A stretch of DNA of 64,000 nucleotides from the NCBI GenBank assembly GCA_900708905.1, contig CAADRB010000006.1, positions 4,484,316 to 4,548,315 of the forward strand, in the 5' to 3' direction. This DNA comes from Hymenolepis diminuta. Taxonomy: Eukaryota; Platyhelminthes; Cestoda; Cyclophyllidea; Hymenolepididae. A program made the translations under genes and the position numbers. The notes under the pieces are model-generated. The model worked only from the letters and a program-made list of their open reading frames with translations. It did not search any database and was not told the DNA's origin. Within the stretch, counting starts at the first letter, position 1, and each line of letters begins with the position of its first letter. Shown here one piece after another: positions 37,436 to 52,453 of the stretch.

Positions 37436-39843
37436 TTGAATCGGTCAGGTATCCAAATATTTGCCTTGGTTATCATGGGCCTAGAACCCATTTATCCTCT
37501 CTTTGAATATAGCTTACTAATAAAAGTTAATCAATTCACTCATCGTTAATTTATTGACAGCTTAGCATTGAGACTTTTTATTATAAGTAATATATTTGAA
37601 GTGTATTGAAGTTTATTATCTTAATTCTGAAGATTTTGAGGAGATTTATGTAAATCATACATTTATTAACATTTGCATTGCATTTTCTATAAAATGTCAC
37701 TACAAATGAAAAAAATTATATCTTCATAACTCAATTTAACCACATTTACGTCATGAACGCAAATTTTATTATTTAAATCCTTTGCACCTATGAGGATAAG
37801 GAGCGGTGCGAACACTCTGTCCTTAAACTATGGTGCAATTTGAAGTATCTCACGAATTATAACCAGTCTATGAAATCTGTTCAATGAAACTAGCCTTCCA
37901 TTCAGTCGCATTTAAAACTAATTTTTAATCAGTATTATTTTTTCAAGTATCTCTTGGGCGTGATGATTAATTAAACACCATACATCCTCACTTTTTAATA
38001 ATTGGATATTTTTATTTTAATAGTGGCAGATGGTTTACTAAATTCCGGGCTTTCTTCTCTCCAAATCGTATTTTCGAACAGAATAAACTTATCACCTGTT
38101 TTAATCAAATCTCCCTTAGCAAAAATAAGGATTTCACGGGCTTTGTTTGATGGGACAGTACTTAAGGAATATGAAAATGTTATTGAATTTAATGAAGTAG
38201 GATGTCAAGCATCCAGGTCATATAAACTGAGGCATTGTGAATCCGATCCAAAATTGCAACATCTTTCAGAATAAGCGAGCGTTTTATTATTTTAAATAAA
38301 GATTGTGTTTGCCCATTTGATTTAAATTGTGAAATAAAGATTTTTTTAAAAGTTTAAAGTGTGGTCATTAAAAAACCTTGAATTTGTATTTTCTAATTAA
38401 ATTTTTATGAGTTGACACGATTAACAGTTCTATGATCTCATTTGTTCTTATACAGTTTGTAAGTAATCAGAATTTCTATCATTCTGCAAGATGTTAACGT
38501 CCATCGTACATCGGTAGGACTTTCAAACTCCTCGAGTAATTCAGGCGGCAGCCCGACAATCCTATCTTTTCAATTACAAATGCAGTGCTTTTACTTCCTA
38601 CAATATTTTAAACGCCTTTGCTAACTTCTTATCTCTATCTGCACAGGTGAAACTTTGCATTAGGCCCTACTCAAACACTCCGACTTCATTTTCTCACATT
38701 CCTTCCTATCAAATCTTACAATCAGGTCTTTCAGCTAGATTCCATTCATCTTTAACTCTTTCCTGTAAAATGATTTTTTATCTATTTCCGCTAAATTTCA
38801 TTAAAGTGTCACCCCAACTAAAAAGTTTTACTTATTCTAGATTTTTGTATGTTTGGTAACCCTAATATTTAATTTGAAATAAGTTAACATTCTATTTAAA
38901 AAGCAATTCCACATTTTGATCGAAACTTTGAAGTCGTTGTTTCCTTAAGAACCGAAGATAACTTTACTGTCCCAATTTGGTGTATGGCAGTTTGATTGAA
39001 TTAGGAGTAAATTTAAAGTTCCCATCTAACTAGATGATGTATCTTTTATCCTACTTTGTCCTAGAATTTGACTTTTTGTCTTATTTCTCATGAAAATAAT
39101 GCTGTTGATGTTAAATAGTTGCAATTTTAAAAATCTTTTCCCTTCATAATAAAAACGTAAATCAACAGTGAACGTAGTTTGTATTTTTTTCTAGAATTAA
39201 ATTTTCCAGTAAAATACTCCATTATAAAAAAATATTTATCGAAAAATAGAGATTTTTTCTTTATTATTTCTCTAAAAGAAATTAAAGCGATTGCATGTAT
39301 GAATCTCAAAATATTTTGGTTTTATTTCCCAAAGGCTGCTCATAACGTTTTCTCCACCACGCCAACATGCACTTGAACGGTTACTCCTAAGATGAAACAT
39401 AATCGACTGAATTGCCAGGAATTTTTACACTGATGTGAGAAGTGATCGAAAGTCTGCTTCGAATACCTTTACCTACCATCAGATTTTCCCAATTGCGAGC
39501 TGCTGTAAGTTGATCAAGTACCGAAATCGTTTGTTTATAGTAATATTTATTGACCAGGAAAAATATCAGGAAGAAATATTCCATTTTTTGTGCTTTTTGT
39601 TATTTTAAAAATTGACTTAAAATTCCGACAATGCTTGTTAATATTTTTTTAGACAAAATTTGTAAATATTTTATATTTTCTTCACATTGTTATTGAAATA
39701 ACGATTAGCCCTAATATTTTTTATATGAACTAATATGAATTACACTACCCTGTACATAGATCGAGTTGAATTGTTATAAGTTTTCGCTATAACAAAGAGA
39801 ACTTGCTTTCTTCTTCTCGGGCTGGGATATCGGCTCGTCATCA

Positions 39844-39855
39844 GCTGATATCAGC
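39844..39855. repeat. Perfect 12-bp palindrome
   Basis: GCTGATATCAGC. Isolated, no context that suggests a function. Confidence 0.8.
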
Positions 39856-42800
39856 AAATTCTCATGGGCTGATTCAACTTTCAATTTAATTTGTTGTTCT
39901 ATGAAAATTTTGATTGTGTAAGAAAGCATGCACCCAAGTCAACCTAATTTAATTAATTTGGGGCGTGCTATTTCCACTTTTGGATCCATCTTTCCATCTG
40001 GCCGTAGGTTGGTATAAACTATCAAGCAATTTTTTTCATCGCACTTCCAAAAAATCGAAGAAATAATATTTTATTTGACTATATGATTAGCACTACCTAA
40101 ATTTCGTATCTGTTTCAAAATAAGTAAGTGTTAAATTATCATTTAAAGTTTTACAATCAAACTATTTCTGCATAGAAAATTAAGGGTCATTTACTGTACT
40201 TAATGAAGTTAGTTTTTCCTAGCAAAAAGTGCCCATTTAATTCGTTAAACCGTATTCTACGAACTCTCATTAACCAATGAGCTTTTTATTACCAATTCTC
40301 GGATAGGCACAGATGAGGAATCGTCTTTTTTCATCTCTTTTTTCATCAATTGTCATTCAATAAAGAATGATTGCTATCTATTTTGTTTTGATAGAAAACG
40401 CTGAAAATATTTAACTGTCCTTTTATTTTCTTATCTAAACAATTAAAACAATCTTTTGTTATAATTCTAAGATGTTTTTTATGAAAGTGTCTCTCTTTTT
40501 CATTTGTTAACCAAGCCGAACATATCAAAAACTGAAGAACTGAACAGTGAAGTTGAATTTTTATGAAATGTTGATTTTTTTCTTAAATAATAAAAGGGGG
40601 AATTTAATTTTTTTATGCATTTATTGTCGCCTCCATTCTAAGGAAATTGGCGTAGACTTGATGTTAGGTCAATCTTTCCTGTTACACCATTTTCCTATTA
40701 TTTATTGTCTGACATTTAGCTATCGCAGGATGTTTGACTTTTAGCTGTTATTTTAATATTTTGGCTGTCTATAAACATTTTTGGAGGACTCAGCCCTCCC
40801 CCGCACTAGCCAACATTGGTAACAGCATTTATTTTAGTGTGCTCTTAAGTATTTGCTAATCACATATACTTTCTCAAGGCATTAAGAAGATAAGGATAAT
40901 TTAAATCAGCATAACCGATCGTTCAAATAAAACGTCGGAGTTACAATTTTGAGCATCGCAGGCATGGAATCCAGCGAAAATAAAGGGGTTGACTCATCAA
41001 AATTGAGCTTTGTAACATTTGAACATTACAAAGTGGTTAAGTCCTCTTATGAGAAGACGACTAATTTAATGTCGCCAAAACGCGGTTATCCTCGTCGGGT
41101 ACGTGCTGTTAAGGAAGAAATTGGCAATGCAATCATACTTTAAATATATTGCACCACAAGATGTCGACTTTCGTGTAATTATTCCAAATGCAAAATTAAT
41201 CTACTAATTAAGGAGAAGATTCTTTCTTGAATACGTTCATTAGAATTACACTTTACAGAAGAATCTGGGAAAGAATGGCAAAATACAAAAAAATTATCTT
41301 AAAGCCCCATACGTCTCTTTAATGTGCCAAAAGGTGAAAGCTAAGGATTTTTTCCGTTTCTTAACTATAAAACTGTATTAAGATAAATGAATTTATCGTT
41401 ATTCCCTCCATACTTTTAATAAATTAAGACGCTAGATTTTCTAACTTCATTATTTATTTCTAATTGAATCCCCGAACCGTCCTCCTTTGGACAAAGTTAC
41501 TGCTTTAGATCCTTTTCCAAAATTAAAATTCGTAAAAGCTCATTGTTTGCATTGCGTGGTTAATGATAATAATGTTTTAATTTGCTATTGATTATTCAAA
41601 TTTGGCCTGTACAAAAATAATAATTAGCAAATGAGCCCAAAATCTAGCTCGGTGCATTATTTTAAATGTTCTCTGTGTATTCACCGTGTTCTGTCAAGAT
41701 GTCAAATATTTCATTAATGTTTGGACATTTATTAGCAAATGCATTTCGCACCTGAATTTTAACTAACTTTAGTAGTAGGTTTTAATAACTCAATAAGAGT
41801 AATATAAGTACAACATTAATCAGAATGAAAAATAATATAAATATTTACACCTGGATGAACTGAATTGGTCGAAAATTTTCACGGTGGTTATTATATTGTC
41901 TTTGTATTATTGGTGATTTAATCTTGGCTTTGATGACTATCTGTTAGCATTCTATTGTGTCTAAAACACAAGTCCATTTCCGTATATATCCATTTAACGT
42001 ATTTCAGCTTATTACGTTGGGGCTGACAATTTAGCGGCTCTAAAAATAGGGCTTTAGACATTTGTACCTTTTTTTACCCGCTTACATCAATGGTTTTACT
42101 TTTTAAAAAATTCTCATTTATTAGTACAAAAATTGAAAAGTGAAAAAGCATTAAAAATTCCAGTTTCTTTGGAAATGTAGAAGATAAGATTAACATGAAA
42201 TTAGCTGATCTTCATCGCTTTTGAATCAATTTATTGGATATTCATTTCCGTTTTGTGAACTACCTTTGAGGTTCTCAAATGAATTTACATGAAAGGGATT
42301 TTGTGTGAAAATATGAAATTGGAGGTGAATGATGTGTCATAATACACCCAAATAAAAAAATACCCACGATAAAAGGCCATATACTATTTTAGAATAGGTA
42401 CGAAATCAATAAATGCGAACGTTGGCCTCATAATCATTAATCAGACTATTTAGGTGAAGGCCATCCTAACTCTAGGGCTTCTTTTGATTACATGATAAGA
42501 CTTGTTTTCGTCCTATTTAACCATCACTTTTGCTCCTTATTAACTAACGCTTTCTCAAATGAACTCAAACATCTGAGACATTCTATCTTCACCACCATTT
42601 TTATATCTATTTTTTTATTTTTTGGTGATATGAAACTCACGCTCACTGAGCATTGGTCATGTAATTTATTACGAACTTGTAAATATTATTTCTTGCTTAC
42701 TACTGATTACTCCTAACTTTGAATTTGCCATAAATGCCCCTGTATAAAATTTCCGCTATGCGATTAATTAAACTTTTATATTCATTGGTTCGTTCCTGAT

Positions 42801-45800
42801 ACATTTAGTATTTACTTAATAAGAGAAACGTTCACATACGAAACTAGGTTTTGGGCTTTGCTACAATATTAATGATGATAATCTATTTGGAGGAACCTCT
42901 ATCTTATCACATATCTTAAGCAAAGAGAAGGCATCCTAGGGATTTCAATTGTAAAACCTACATTTTATTACTCCTATACTGGCTCCTATTCAGCAGTACT
43001 GTTAATCATCCCAGCGATTATATTTTTCTGATAGGTATTGATATCGTGTCCTCTGAATTGATAGACGCAAATTTACCTGTTCGAGGAAAGTTATTCTTCA
43101 GCAAGATTAAATATTCTTCCCTTTAAGAAAAAATCAATCTATTTTAAAATATCTATGTTCCGCCCATTTCAGCTCATCCATTTTATTAACGCTCATAAAA
43201 CAGTATTAGATGATTGATCTAACTGACCATTCTTATATGACTTAAAATTGTAAAATCATTTAACTATCCGAGTTTAACTTGGGTGGGCTCTGCTATGTTG
43301 ACATCATGAAGGCTCTAATCATCTTATTAGTGTCGCATCTGTTAGAAGAAAAATTTACATGAAGTGGTTGGTTTGATAAATGAAAAGCCTACAACATGAA
43401 CTCAAAGATTCTCTTACTTATGATTTCTTGACTTTAGCTTCAACGTCTATCCAATCTCTTTTCCTTAATGCAAATAGAATCGTTTTGCTGTTCTTTTTGT
43501 TTAGATGATTTCCGAGGACGAGCAATTGCAATTTTTGTCTTACTGCAGATGGAAACTAAATGACATAAACTCAATATTACCTTGGTTTTACCCTTAAAAA
43601 GTCAAACTGCCGGCTATTGTCACATTACTTTGCATATTCTGAGATTGAACAGTATGCTTCTATTAAATGCACTTCTAATTAAATTAACCAATTACAATTA
43701 ATACACAACTCTCTCTTACTATAACAGGATTGCGTGCGCAGCATACATAAATGTAGACGCAGAAATTTTATGCATTTCTATTTCCGGTTTGCAATGCGAG
43801 CTGGTTTTCAGTTTGACAAAAATAATGAATAAAATCAGCGGATTTCTTATATTAAATTTTATGAGGAAACGAGATGAGTAAAAGGACAGATAAGGACATC
43901 GATTGTACAAAAATAGGACAAATACCACTTACGGGTATATGAAGAGTCAAGTTGACAGTTCAGGATTCGCACATTATCCATTAACAGTTGGATTCAGTGT
44001 ATCAGTGAACCACAATGTAATATGCTTTTCATTTTTAGACCTTTCCCTTAAATACACTATATGGCAGAGCACACGTGGCGTAGCGGTAAATTGTAATACC
44101 AAAGGTTTCTATATAAAAAATAATATTGCTTATTTAATAATCTGAATAAATAAACGCAAGAAATAAAACTAAGGAGGATGTTAAATTACGTCATTCTTAT
44201 TCGGAGAGTCATCCTGGAGCCTTTTCTCTTCTGAAAAGGACTTTTATAGAAGTATTTTTCATAAATAAAATCTGAGATATGTAAGGCATAGGTTGGTTTA
44301 AAGAATACTAATAGTAATAAGAGGGATAAATGAAAATTGACTTGAACCTCTCCAGAACATTGCAAAAAGGTTAATCTTAGGAGTATGCTCTCCCAAAGCT
44401 ATGCTGTGTGAAGCGTCTGTTAAGCGGATTTCTCTGGATCATCTGTAGCAAGAAGAACTGGAAGGGAAGTGTGCACTCAGTTATGGTTAATTCAATTTAG
44501 TCAATAACGTTTTTAGCTTTATCAATCTGTCATGGATGAAACGGCTAAAAGTCAATTTCCATCTCCTTAACCATAAAATCTCACCTCAAATTAATTTGCG
44601 CTTACGCAGTTCTATAAAATGTTGTCAACTTTATGTGAATCGACCACGATTACATATATATGTATTTATACTAGTAATGTTTCAAATTTCCTATAACTGG
44701 ATGTCTTATACAGTAAAAGAGATAAGAATAGTTTAAAAATCATACATTATGTTATCCTTCCTGTTGGCATTATGTGCGAGTCTTGCCTGTTTTCGAGAGA
44801 ATTGAGACCATGCATATTCCAAATCGTTAAATCTACCAATTTAACAAAGGCAATGAAGAACATCTCCGCATATTTTTAGTTTAAAATGATTAGAGAGCAA
44901 GTGAAAATACCGTAACGCATGCTATGCCATCCTCTTCGGATAGTGTAATGTATATCAGGTTTGAAAATAAACAGATGATTATAGCACATGCATATATCAA
45001 TTAGCATCCAGAAAATCTCTAAACGATTTAAGGAATGCCTCTATTAATTTCAACCGATTTAGGACAAATATTTTATACTGGAGATGTGAAACATTCCTAC
45101 TCCTTCATATTTGTACCGAAGACCAAAGACGGATAGAAGTGAAAGATAACGTCAACTCTTTTCCCTTTCAAAATAACATTCACCCGTCAAAAAACTGATG
45201 TTATCCCATAGTGTTGTTACTGCTGCTGCAAAATAAAAAGGCATTTTAGATCGCATTTTCTGACTGTGAGGATAAATTATGTAACTTGTGATTGCAAATG
45301 TTCTGCATCATTGTTATTTATTGCAAAAGGAATAATTCTTGTATCCCCAATGAGTCATTGGTGATTGTATTTTGGGTATGGGGAACTGATAAGGTGGGTT
45401 ACTCACCCTTGCCCTTGAAAGCGCAGACTGTTTAGGTTGGAAAGTAGTCGGTATTAACCCTAAGAAATGTATAATAGTTTATTTTCGATTAGAATCACTA
45501 ATGCTCGCAAATATGGCAGAGGCACTTGCACTTCTTACTAGATGGAAAGCATTAAACTGCTTATCGTAAATCTTAGAATCGCCAGAGGCCTAATTCAGGG
45601 TTACTTTTCCGTTACCCTCAATGTATGCTAGCTTAAAATTCATTGAAATAACCAAATACGTCTTTTTCTTAAAGATGCCATTACGACTTTCTGGATCTAA
45701 TCGCCATAGTTTTAGTTGAGACCTGGCTTGCAGGGGACTATCTAGGACATACTCTGTTCTAAATTCAAGACATGGTGCAAAATGCATGCGAACCCGTAAG

Positions 45801-47479
45801 ATTACTGTAAAAATAATAGGAAACACTTCACAACTAATCTTAAAACTCAGGTTGATGTCTGTTGCACGCTTTCAATCCATTTCCCCTGAAAATAGTTTAA
45901 AAAACAAATCCAAACTACCGACCCTTAAGGAGGGTAAAATGACATCGTAAAATAATAATAGCAATTTGGTCTACCTATTATTATTGAATCAGTATTGATT
46001 TCGTATAAATTAAAGAGCGTTTTTGAAAATAATATATTTTTGCTTTAGTTGTTAAGTGTGCTCATTTGAAAAGCTGTATTAAAATCTATCCTCGATTTAT
46101 AGTTTCATGAATTTGAAGATTGCTGTGGTGTAATCTTGTTTTGGATAGCTTATCAATTACAGGAACCACTATCAATCGGCAAGACTTTATCATCATGATT
46201 ACCCCTTCAAGTCTATCAAACCACTAGGCGAACAAGCCGTTGTTAGTCAAAACATAACATTTAGCTTCTTAATTGCTGTATATGTATCCCTAAAATCCCA
46301 GTTGGATTTTTAACGGCTTATTTAACAGTTCCTCCAGCCAGCTCCTTTCTATCTTCAGCTTCTCCTATCAACTTTCATCTCCGGTACCATATCTGCTTTC
46401 TGATTTTTGTATTCCCCTCTCCTCTCCCTGTTACCTATTACTAAATGAATATCCTTGTTATATTTTGTGCCTTTCCCTTACCTTTTGATCTATGCTTTGA
46501 TGTTAAGTCTAGGAGGTGTATTTCTATTTTTTTCTGCTCAACGCCGATTGAGAAGCTTTGTGCTCACTTCGCGACACATCTCTGATTAACCAGTATTGGT
46601 CGAAGTCGTCGAACGCAAATTATTACTAAAACAGCATCATTTTGAGGTATAATGGCGCAAAATTTATTATAAAATTGTAAACTAGCATGAAAAGTTATTT
46701 TGGGTAAAATTTACTCCGTCAGATATGTAGATATATAATGCTCTGGTTTTTAGACCTTACCCGAATAAATACTACGATTTAGTCTTTCATGAAGTTTTTA
46801 CCTTCAGACAAAAATTAGTCAAACAATAGTGGTCAACTTAATCTGAATTTAATCTAATTTCAATTTAATTTACATTATTTATCTACAAATATTTCATAAT
46901 CCACTTTTTAACCCGCCGCATTCTCTATAGACTCCTGCAGTGAGTCAGCTTGACCTTTCCATCTCATTATCTGAGATACCTACTGTATAATGCGACCGAA
47001 TAAAATTGCTCTAAACCAGCACCAGACTTAGATTTCAGACGCCGTCAATCCCCGAATCAGCTTGACCCGAATAGTCCACTACAATCAGCGACTCTCTTGC
47101 CTTTTACAATTACTGTCAAGTGTAATTTTGCAATAAAGACTACATTCGATTTTTCTCGTTTTATTTTCTCTTCCCCGTGGATCTCACAGTGGACTGCCAT
47201 GTATCAACAATAATGCTGTGGGCAGTTGTAAATGCGTTCCACTTTTAGCCTTATATCTTTTTATTCAGTAAATCTCTTCTGCAATTTTGTAGCACCAGAA
47301 AGTCCAGTTTCTCCCACTAAGACGTAAGTGAATGCTAGATTTCATTAGGCTACAGTTTAATCCGACCCGAAGGGAGAGGTAAGAGAGAAGGAAATTTATT
47401 CTAGAGCACTTTATTAACTCAGCAAAGACTGTATGCTAATGTAGGTCGATTTCGTATTATTAATGTTGAAGTTCCAGAC

Positions 47480-47535
47480 ACCGTCGGACTGATAATAGTT
47501 TTTTTTTGCCTCGAATAACTGTCAAGCTGTCAGTA
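47480..47535 (+). repeat. Dispersed repeat family B, copy 3 (short)
   Basis: CCGTCGGACTGATAATAGTT, then a T run, then AATAACTGTCAAGCTGTCAG. Only the 5' half of the family is recognisable here. Confidence 0.35.
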
Positions 47536-49356
47536 GAAGCTTGGAGATAATCTTTAGGAGTTGGTCATTCGGAGACAAATAAACGATTCTGAGGCTTTGA
47601 TCACTGTCTGTCGGCTTCCTGTTAATCTCAGTGTCCCAGGGCTTATATTCCAACCAAATGGCAGCATAAGTATAATTTTATTTCACTCACTTTAACAATT
47701 TGATTAAATGGATACGTACAAGTCACATAAATTTGTTTATTTCATATTTTATTCATTTTAAGTCAAGATCAAAGGCGAAGACTGCAACTGCTCTTAGATC
47801 CTCATTCTGAGTGAGAGGCGAGTTCCAGTTAAGCAATTTGACCTTTTACTCTAACCACCCTAATGTCAAAATTCTTAACCTATTAGAGCGATAGATATTT
47901 ACTGGATGCTGTTAAATTGAAGTATGGGGAGTAATTAGAGTTCGAAATCATTTGTCAATTTTTTCAATTGTTGTGCAAATTCAATAGGAGAGAAAAGAGC
48001 AATTTGGCGTTAACGGTTGACCCCAAGGCGCTTTCACGAAGTTTACACATAACACATTTTTAAAAATCGGTGTTCTAAGATAATGCCAGATGAATGACAA
48101 GTGTTGTCATTAGAGGTAGCTTATCTTCAAAACGTTGCATTTTTCAAATGCTGAAGCACCCTGCCTCGCATTTGAATTGTACTTTCATATATCCAACCAA
48201 CAGTACGTGCGTGATCTCTGAGTTCAAAAGTCCGAGCCAAATAAAGTTCCTGTAGAATTTTGTGAATTCCTCACTTTCTCTTTAAAATTCTTCTCTTAGT
48301 CTTTAGTATAAAGAAGAAATAAGTTTCAACTTTTTCACTGTTGTAAACACGAAAAATTTAGATATATATCTGTTTTAATGATTTATTTATTGATGTTTTA
48401 CCCATTTTATTGTTCCTCCCCATAGTCGTGTGTATAAATTGTATACCAGATCTTGAAACAATCAATTGATTTCTTCTGTTATCTGTCACTTGTTTTGAAA
48501 ATTCTGCTTCACAAGAATGTAAGCCTACTGGTTACAACGTTGCTGCCTTCCCCTTTAATAAAATGTGTCCTCACATACTCCTGTCATATGATAGCCGAAT
48601 CCGTTCAGTTATAGAGGGTACTAGCCTAGTTAGTTTCCATTTTCCTTCACCAATGTCTTCTAAGACAAAGTCTCTCCTTCCTGTAAATATTTTGCTGAAT
48701 TTAAGTCACAAAAGTCTTTTATTTTATGAATTTATTTACACCTCCACCATTTTCAGACATCATTAACTAGAATGAGAAGCGTTTAAATTGTCTCTAATAT
48801 TGCAACTTACATTACAATTTCATTGCATTTTTATCTGTCTTAACTCAAATTCTGAGGAGCTAAGAATTGAGCTAAAGCAACCTGGTAATTGCATTGGAAC
48901 ATAAAATCTTTGTCTGATAATTAAATACATGAAATAACCGCTACTTTGTATGTCATTTTAATCATTCCTTGTATAACTCTCGTATGACTGCTTCTCCCAC
49001 TCCCGCTTCTGGTAATACGTTTAAAAATTTTCTGATTTCTAGTTTTAGGCTATTCCTAGACAGATTCCCATTAATAAGAACTTAGAGGACTTGGCGTTTG
49101 TCTGATTAACAATCAGTACGTTTTAAATAAAAATGCCGCCCAGACTCTCTAGGGACTTTTTCTGGCCTCTGTCAACCATTATTACAAGGGGTGACCATTA
49201 ACTGAATAGTATTGAAAGTTTTAAAAAGAAAACTTATAAATTCCAAGCCTGTTTAGGAAGGTGTTTTCCAATACATCTTGAGCATGAGGGAAGTAGCATG
49301 GAGGCTACTTTTTAAAAAGATCGTATTATGCAGACCTAACTGGCCATTCTACACAC

Positions 49357-49432
49357 CGGATATGCACCGACGGGGCTCAAACCCGTATCTTCTAAATTCG
49401 CAGATGGGCTCGTTAAATGCTACATCACTGGT
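49357..49432 (-). repeat. tRNA-derived SINE-like element, copy 2 (minus strand)
   Basis: On the minus strand this has ATGTAGCATTTAACGAG, then CATCTGCGAATTTAGAAG, a perfect T-arm (ACGGG, seven-base loop TTTGAGC, CCCGT; plus 49370-49386), and the tail GTCGGTGCATATCC that matches the other copies. The T-arm is the best preserved of the three copies. Confidence 0.6.
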
Positions 49433-52175
49433 TCAAAAGAGAGCTTATAAGTATACTTCCCTTAGAGTAATATTTACGAAGAATAGGCACAATTCTTTCA
49501 CATAATCTGAAGTAAATTTATTTATGAATATGAAAGTTATTCAAACTGCCCTCTTCTGACTAAATGTGCATGTGAATCTCAGTCCCAGTGCTGAATTTAA
49601 TACTAGTGATTCATTATGCAGTTATATTAAATACGAGATACGAATTATCTGATATTTTCTACGACACTAACGGTCTATATTGATTTCTTAAAGAGCAAAT
49701 AGGAAGCGAAATAAAATTTCCTCCGAATATACATCATTAATTTTTCGTATTATTTATATGTATTAGTGCTGCACGTTTATTATTAATGGGAAAAAATGAT
49801 GATGTCAAATATATGCAAATATTTACTTCATTTTATTCCGGAGTCAGTGATTTTAAATACCAGTTTTTGTTGCTATATACAGCGAAGTATACCAATATCA
49901 GACTGCATTGGAAGTGAAGTTCATAAGGAGAGAGTATAATCACTTTTAAGAGGGGGTATTTAAAGATTAAAAGTGAGGGTCAGGAAATCAGGAGAACCGC
50001 ACTTCATCGGAGCTCCAGAATCCTCGGATCAACTGCATTCCCAAGTTGGAGTTTCCCCAGATTTATCCTCTCTTGCCATCTTCCTCTTTATTCGGAACGT
50101 CTCGTGACATGCTTTCCTATAACTTAGCAGCCATCCTCTTTTCGTTTAATTTATTTAACCTTAATCTAATGAACGGCGGAGTCTACTAGTTGGCAGATCA
50201 TCTTTGGGCTTATGGCGATCGATCCTTCTCACCTCACTTTTATTTGCATAGAGTCGATTGCACCAAAAATCCACACATATCATCTCTTTTTTTCCACACA
50301 CTTTCCAGTTGTTATTGATGCTCATTAATGCGAGGAACAGAATTTAGTATCCGATTGAAGTAGTCTTAACCAACTAGTTATGTGTGCAAATTCAGACATC
50401 TCACATAGACTTAAATTCTATTTGGCTCCTCTTGATCACTCTATTCCGTGACTGAATAAATTCTGCCTAGTTTCATAATGACATAATGGGAATCTGTGGC
50501 TTCGAAAATTGTGACTAAAACGAGTTCATTAACTACAAACACATAAACGTATTTATTTGTTTAAAACTACTTTACCAATTTTGATACGTCATGGAGATAC
50601 CATGTATAGGTGACCTTACAACTAGTGCCTCGAAATAAAATGAGCATCGTTGAAACGACTGAAACACTCAGGCTCCGGTTTTGAACTGCTGTGTGCTAAT
50701 GTTCATTGTAACAACTAGGAAATTACAAAATAAATAAATATCTTTTGAATGTTATTCATTTTTTCTAAATTATAAACATTTCTGCCAACATTTCTGCACA
50801 GCTTGAGTTGCCATAAAAGGTTTTCGTATCTTGAGATATCTGGAACAGTTCCATCCGACGGGACATCGGTTTTCACAAGTTACCTCAAATTCGTCCGATA
50901 CTAGAAGAAAGTGTACTCTCAGGACATATTAAGTCTAAAAGATTCGGTTTCGTCGCATCACTCCCATTTTAGATTTGCGGTGTTGTTGTATAGTGTAAGT
51001 TGGCGAAGATTTGCAGCAAGTAAAAGCAGTGTGAATATTCCCAGTAACCGACTGGCTCCTTCAGACTCAGTGATGGAAGACGGATTAACTACAATCTCAT
51101 CACTATTAAGAAATCCCTATGGTTTATATACATAATTGGAACTTAAATGTGTCTGTTGATCATATATAAATTTTCATCAACCAATGAGAATGGTTATTCC
51201 ACTCCACAAATGCATATCACTGAGAATTATTACATTGTGATACACTGCGCCATGATAATCCTCCACAACTTTTCATTTTGTGACTTCGACGCCAACTCTG
51301 AGACCACCCCAGCAGTTCGTAATATCAGCTGCAAAATATGCGATATGTGTATTCAAAGCCCTCTCCTTCAAATCTCCCCCTCTCCTCCCTCCCTTGAACA
51401 CATCTTTCAAATCACAAGGTGTTTACGGCAAAATCACGTATGCTCGGGTTTAATGTTGTGGAGGTAATTTACGTCTTGCTCACCGGAAGAGAAGAGGCAA
51501 CTAGATCTAATCGTTTTAAAGGAGCTAATTCGGAACGCCAAATGTGTCAACATCAATTTCCTTCACCAAATTCTTTGGATTTCTTGAAATTGTTGACACA
51601 TGGTCCATTAGCACGATATAACCAAATAAAATAGAAGGCTGCTTAAATATATATTCGCCAAGAAATTTCATTCAAATAAAACGGATATACTCGCCGTCGC
51701 TATATTTTAAATTAGAAATGGTCGCACGCAACGCAGAGTTAATAAATTACTACATGTTATTAGTAAAATAAGAAATTATCACTGCAGGTAATTATAACCA
51801 AATTTCAATTATAATTTCCCACTAAATGTCCACATTCTAAAAATAAATGAAATGAAATATAAGGAAATGTGCTAACGACTCTGTGCACGCATAATCTTGA
51901 GGAAATATATGCATTCTTGTTTAAGAGGAATCTGAACGTAGAATGAAGTGACTAATCTTGAAGAAAAGTCTTGTAAATCCCCAAGTGCATTTTTGTCAAG
52001 GCGAAAAAATTGGTTAAATGTTGGGAAAGATTTTTTTAATTTTTCTCCCCGCAAAAATAACATTTCTAATATTTATTTCCGTCATATTCATCCCTCATAT
52101 TTATATTACTGGTCCATTTGTCAAGGTCATAATTGAAGTCCCTTTCGTGCCTAACTGTCTAAGTGTGCTCTTCCT

Positions 52176-52205
52176 CTCTTCTCTTCTCTTCTCTTCCCCT
52201 CTCTT
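52176..52205. repeat. CTCTT pentanucleotide repeat
   Basis: Four exact CTCTT units (52176-52195), one CCCCT variant, then another CTCTT, within a pyrimidine-only tract. Confidence 0.9.
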
Positions 52206-52375
52206 GCCCTTCTAGCTTCTCTGGAAAAGTGGTTTATTGGACTTGTATTAATCATAAAGCACTTAGGAAAACATTTACCAGCACCCATCTTGAACAGAAG
52301 AGCAACGTTATGGGGTCTCTGATAAAACTCAAACCCTATAACTCTTAATCAGTGTGGTTGTCATTTCACTCAGTG

Positions 52376-52453
52376 AGTGTGCACTAGTAGGTATTGAAGC
52401 TGTGACCTCCTACTTCACAGACGACCGTGTCAACCCACTCTGTCAACGGCGCC
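52376..52453 (-). repeat. tRNA-derived SINE-like element, copy 3 (minus strand)
   Basis: On the minus strand this has GACAGAGTGGGTTGACACGG (A-box-like), TCGTCTGTGAAGTAGGAGGTC, a B-box-like GCTTCAATACC, and the tail TAGTGCACACTC. The blocks align in order with copies 1 and 2, although the sequence is diverged. Confidence 0.6.

Noticed and set aside
38002..38274. 90-codon frame followed by AATAAA, resembling a terminal exon
   Set aside because: The long frame needs a phase-1 upstream exon, and the nearest candidate exon at 37.15-37.27 kb ends in phase 2. No other partner was found, so it stays unsupported.
49357..49432. Functional tRNA gene
   Set aside because: The T-arm is good, but the acceptor and anticodon stems do not pair properly, and the sequence shares a non-tRNA tail with two other copies, so a SINE-like repeat fits better.
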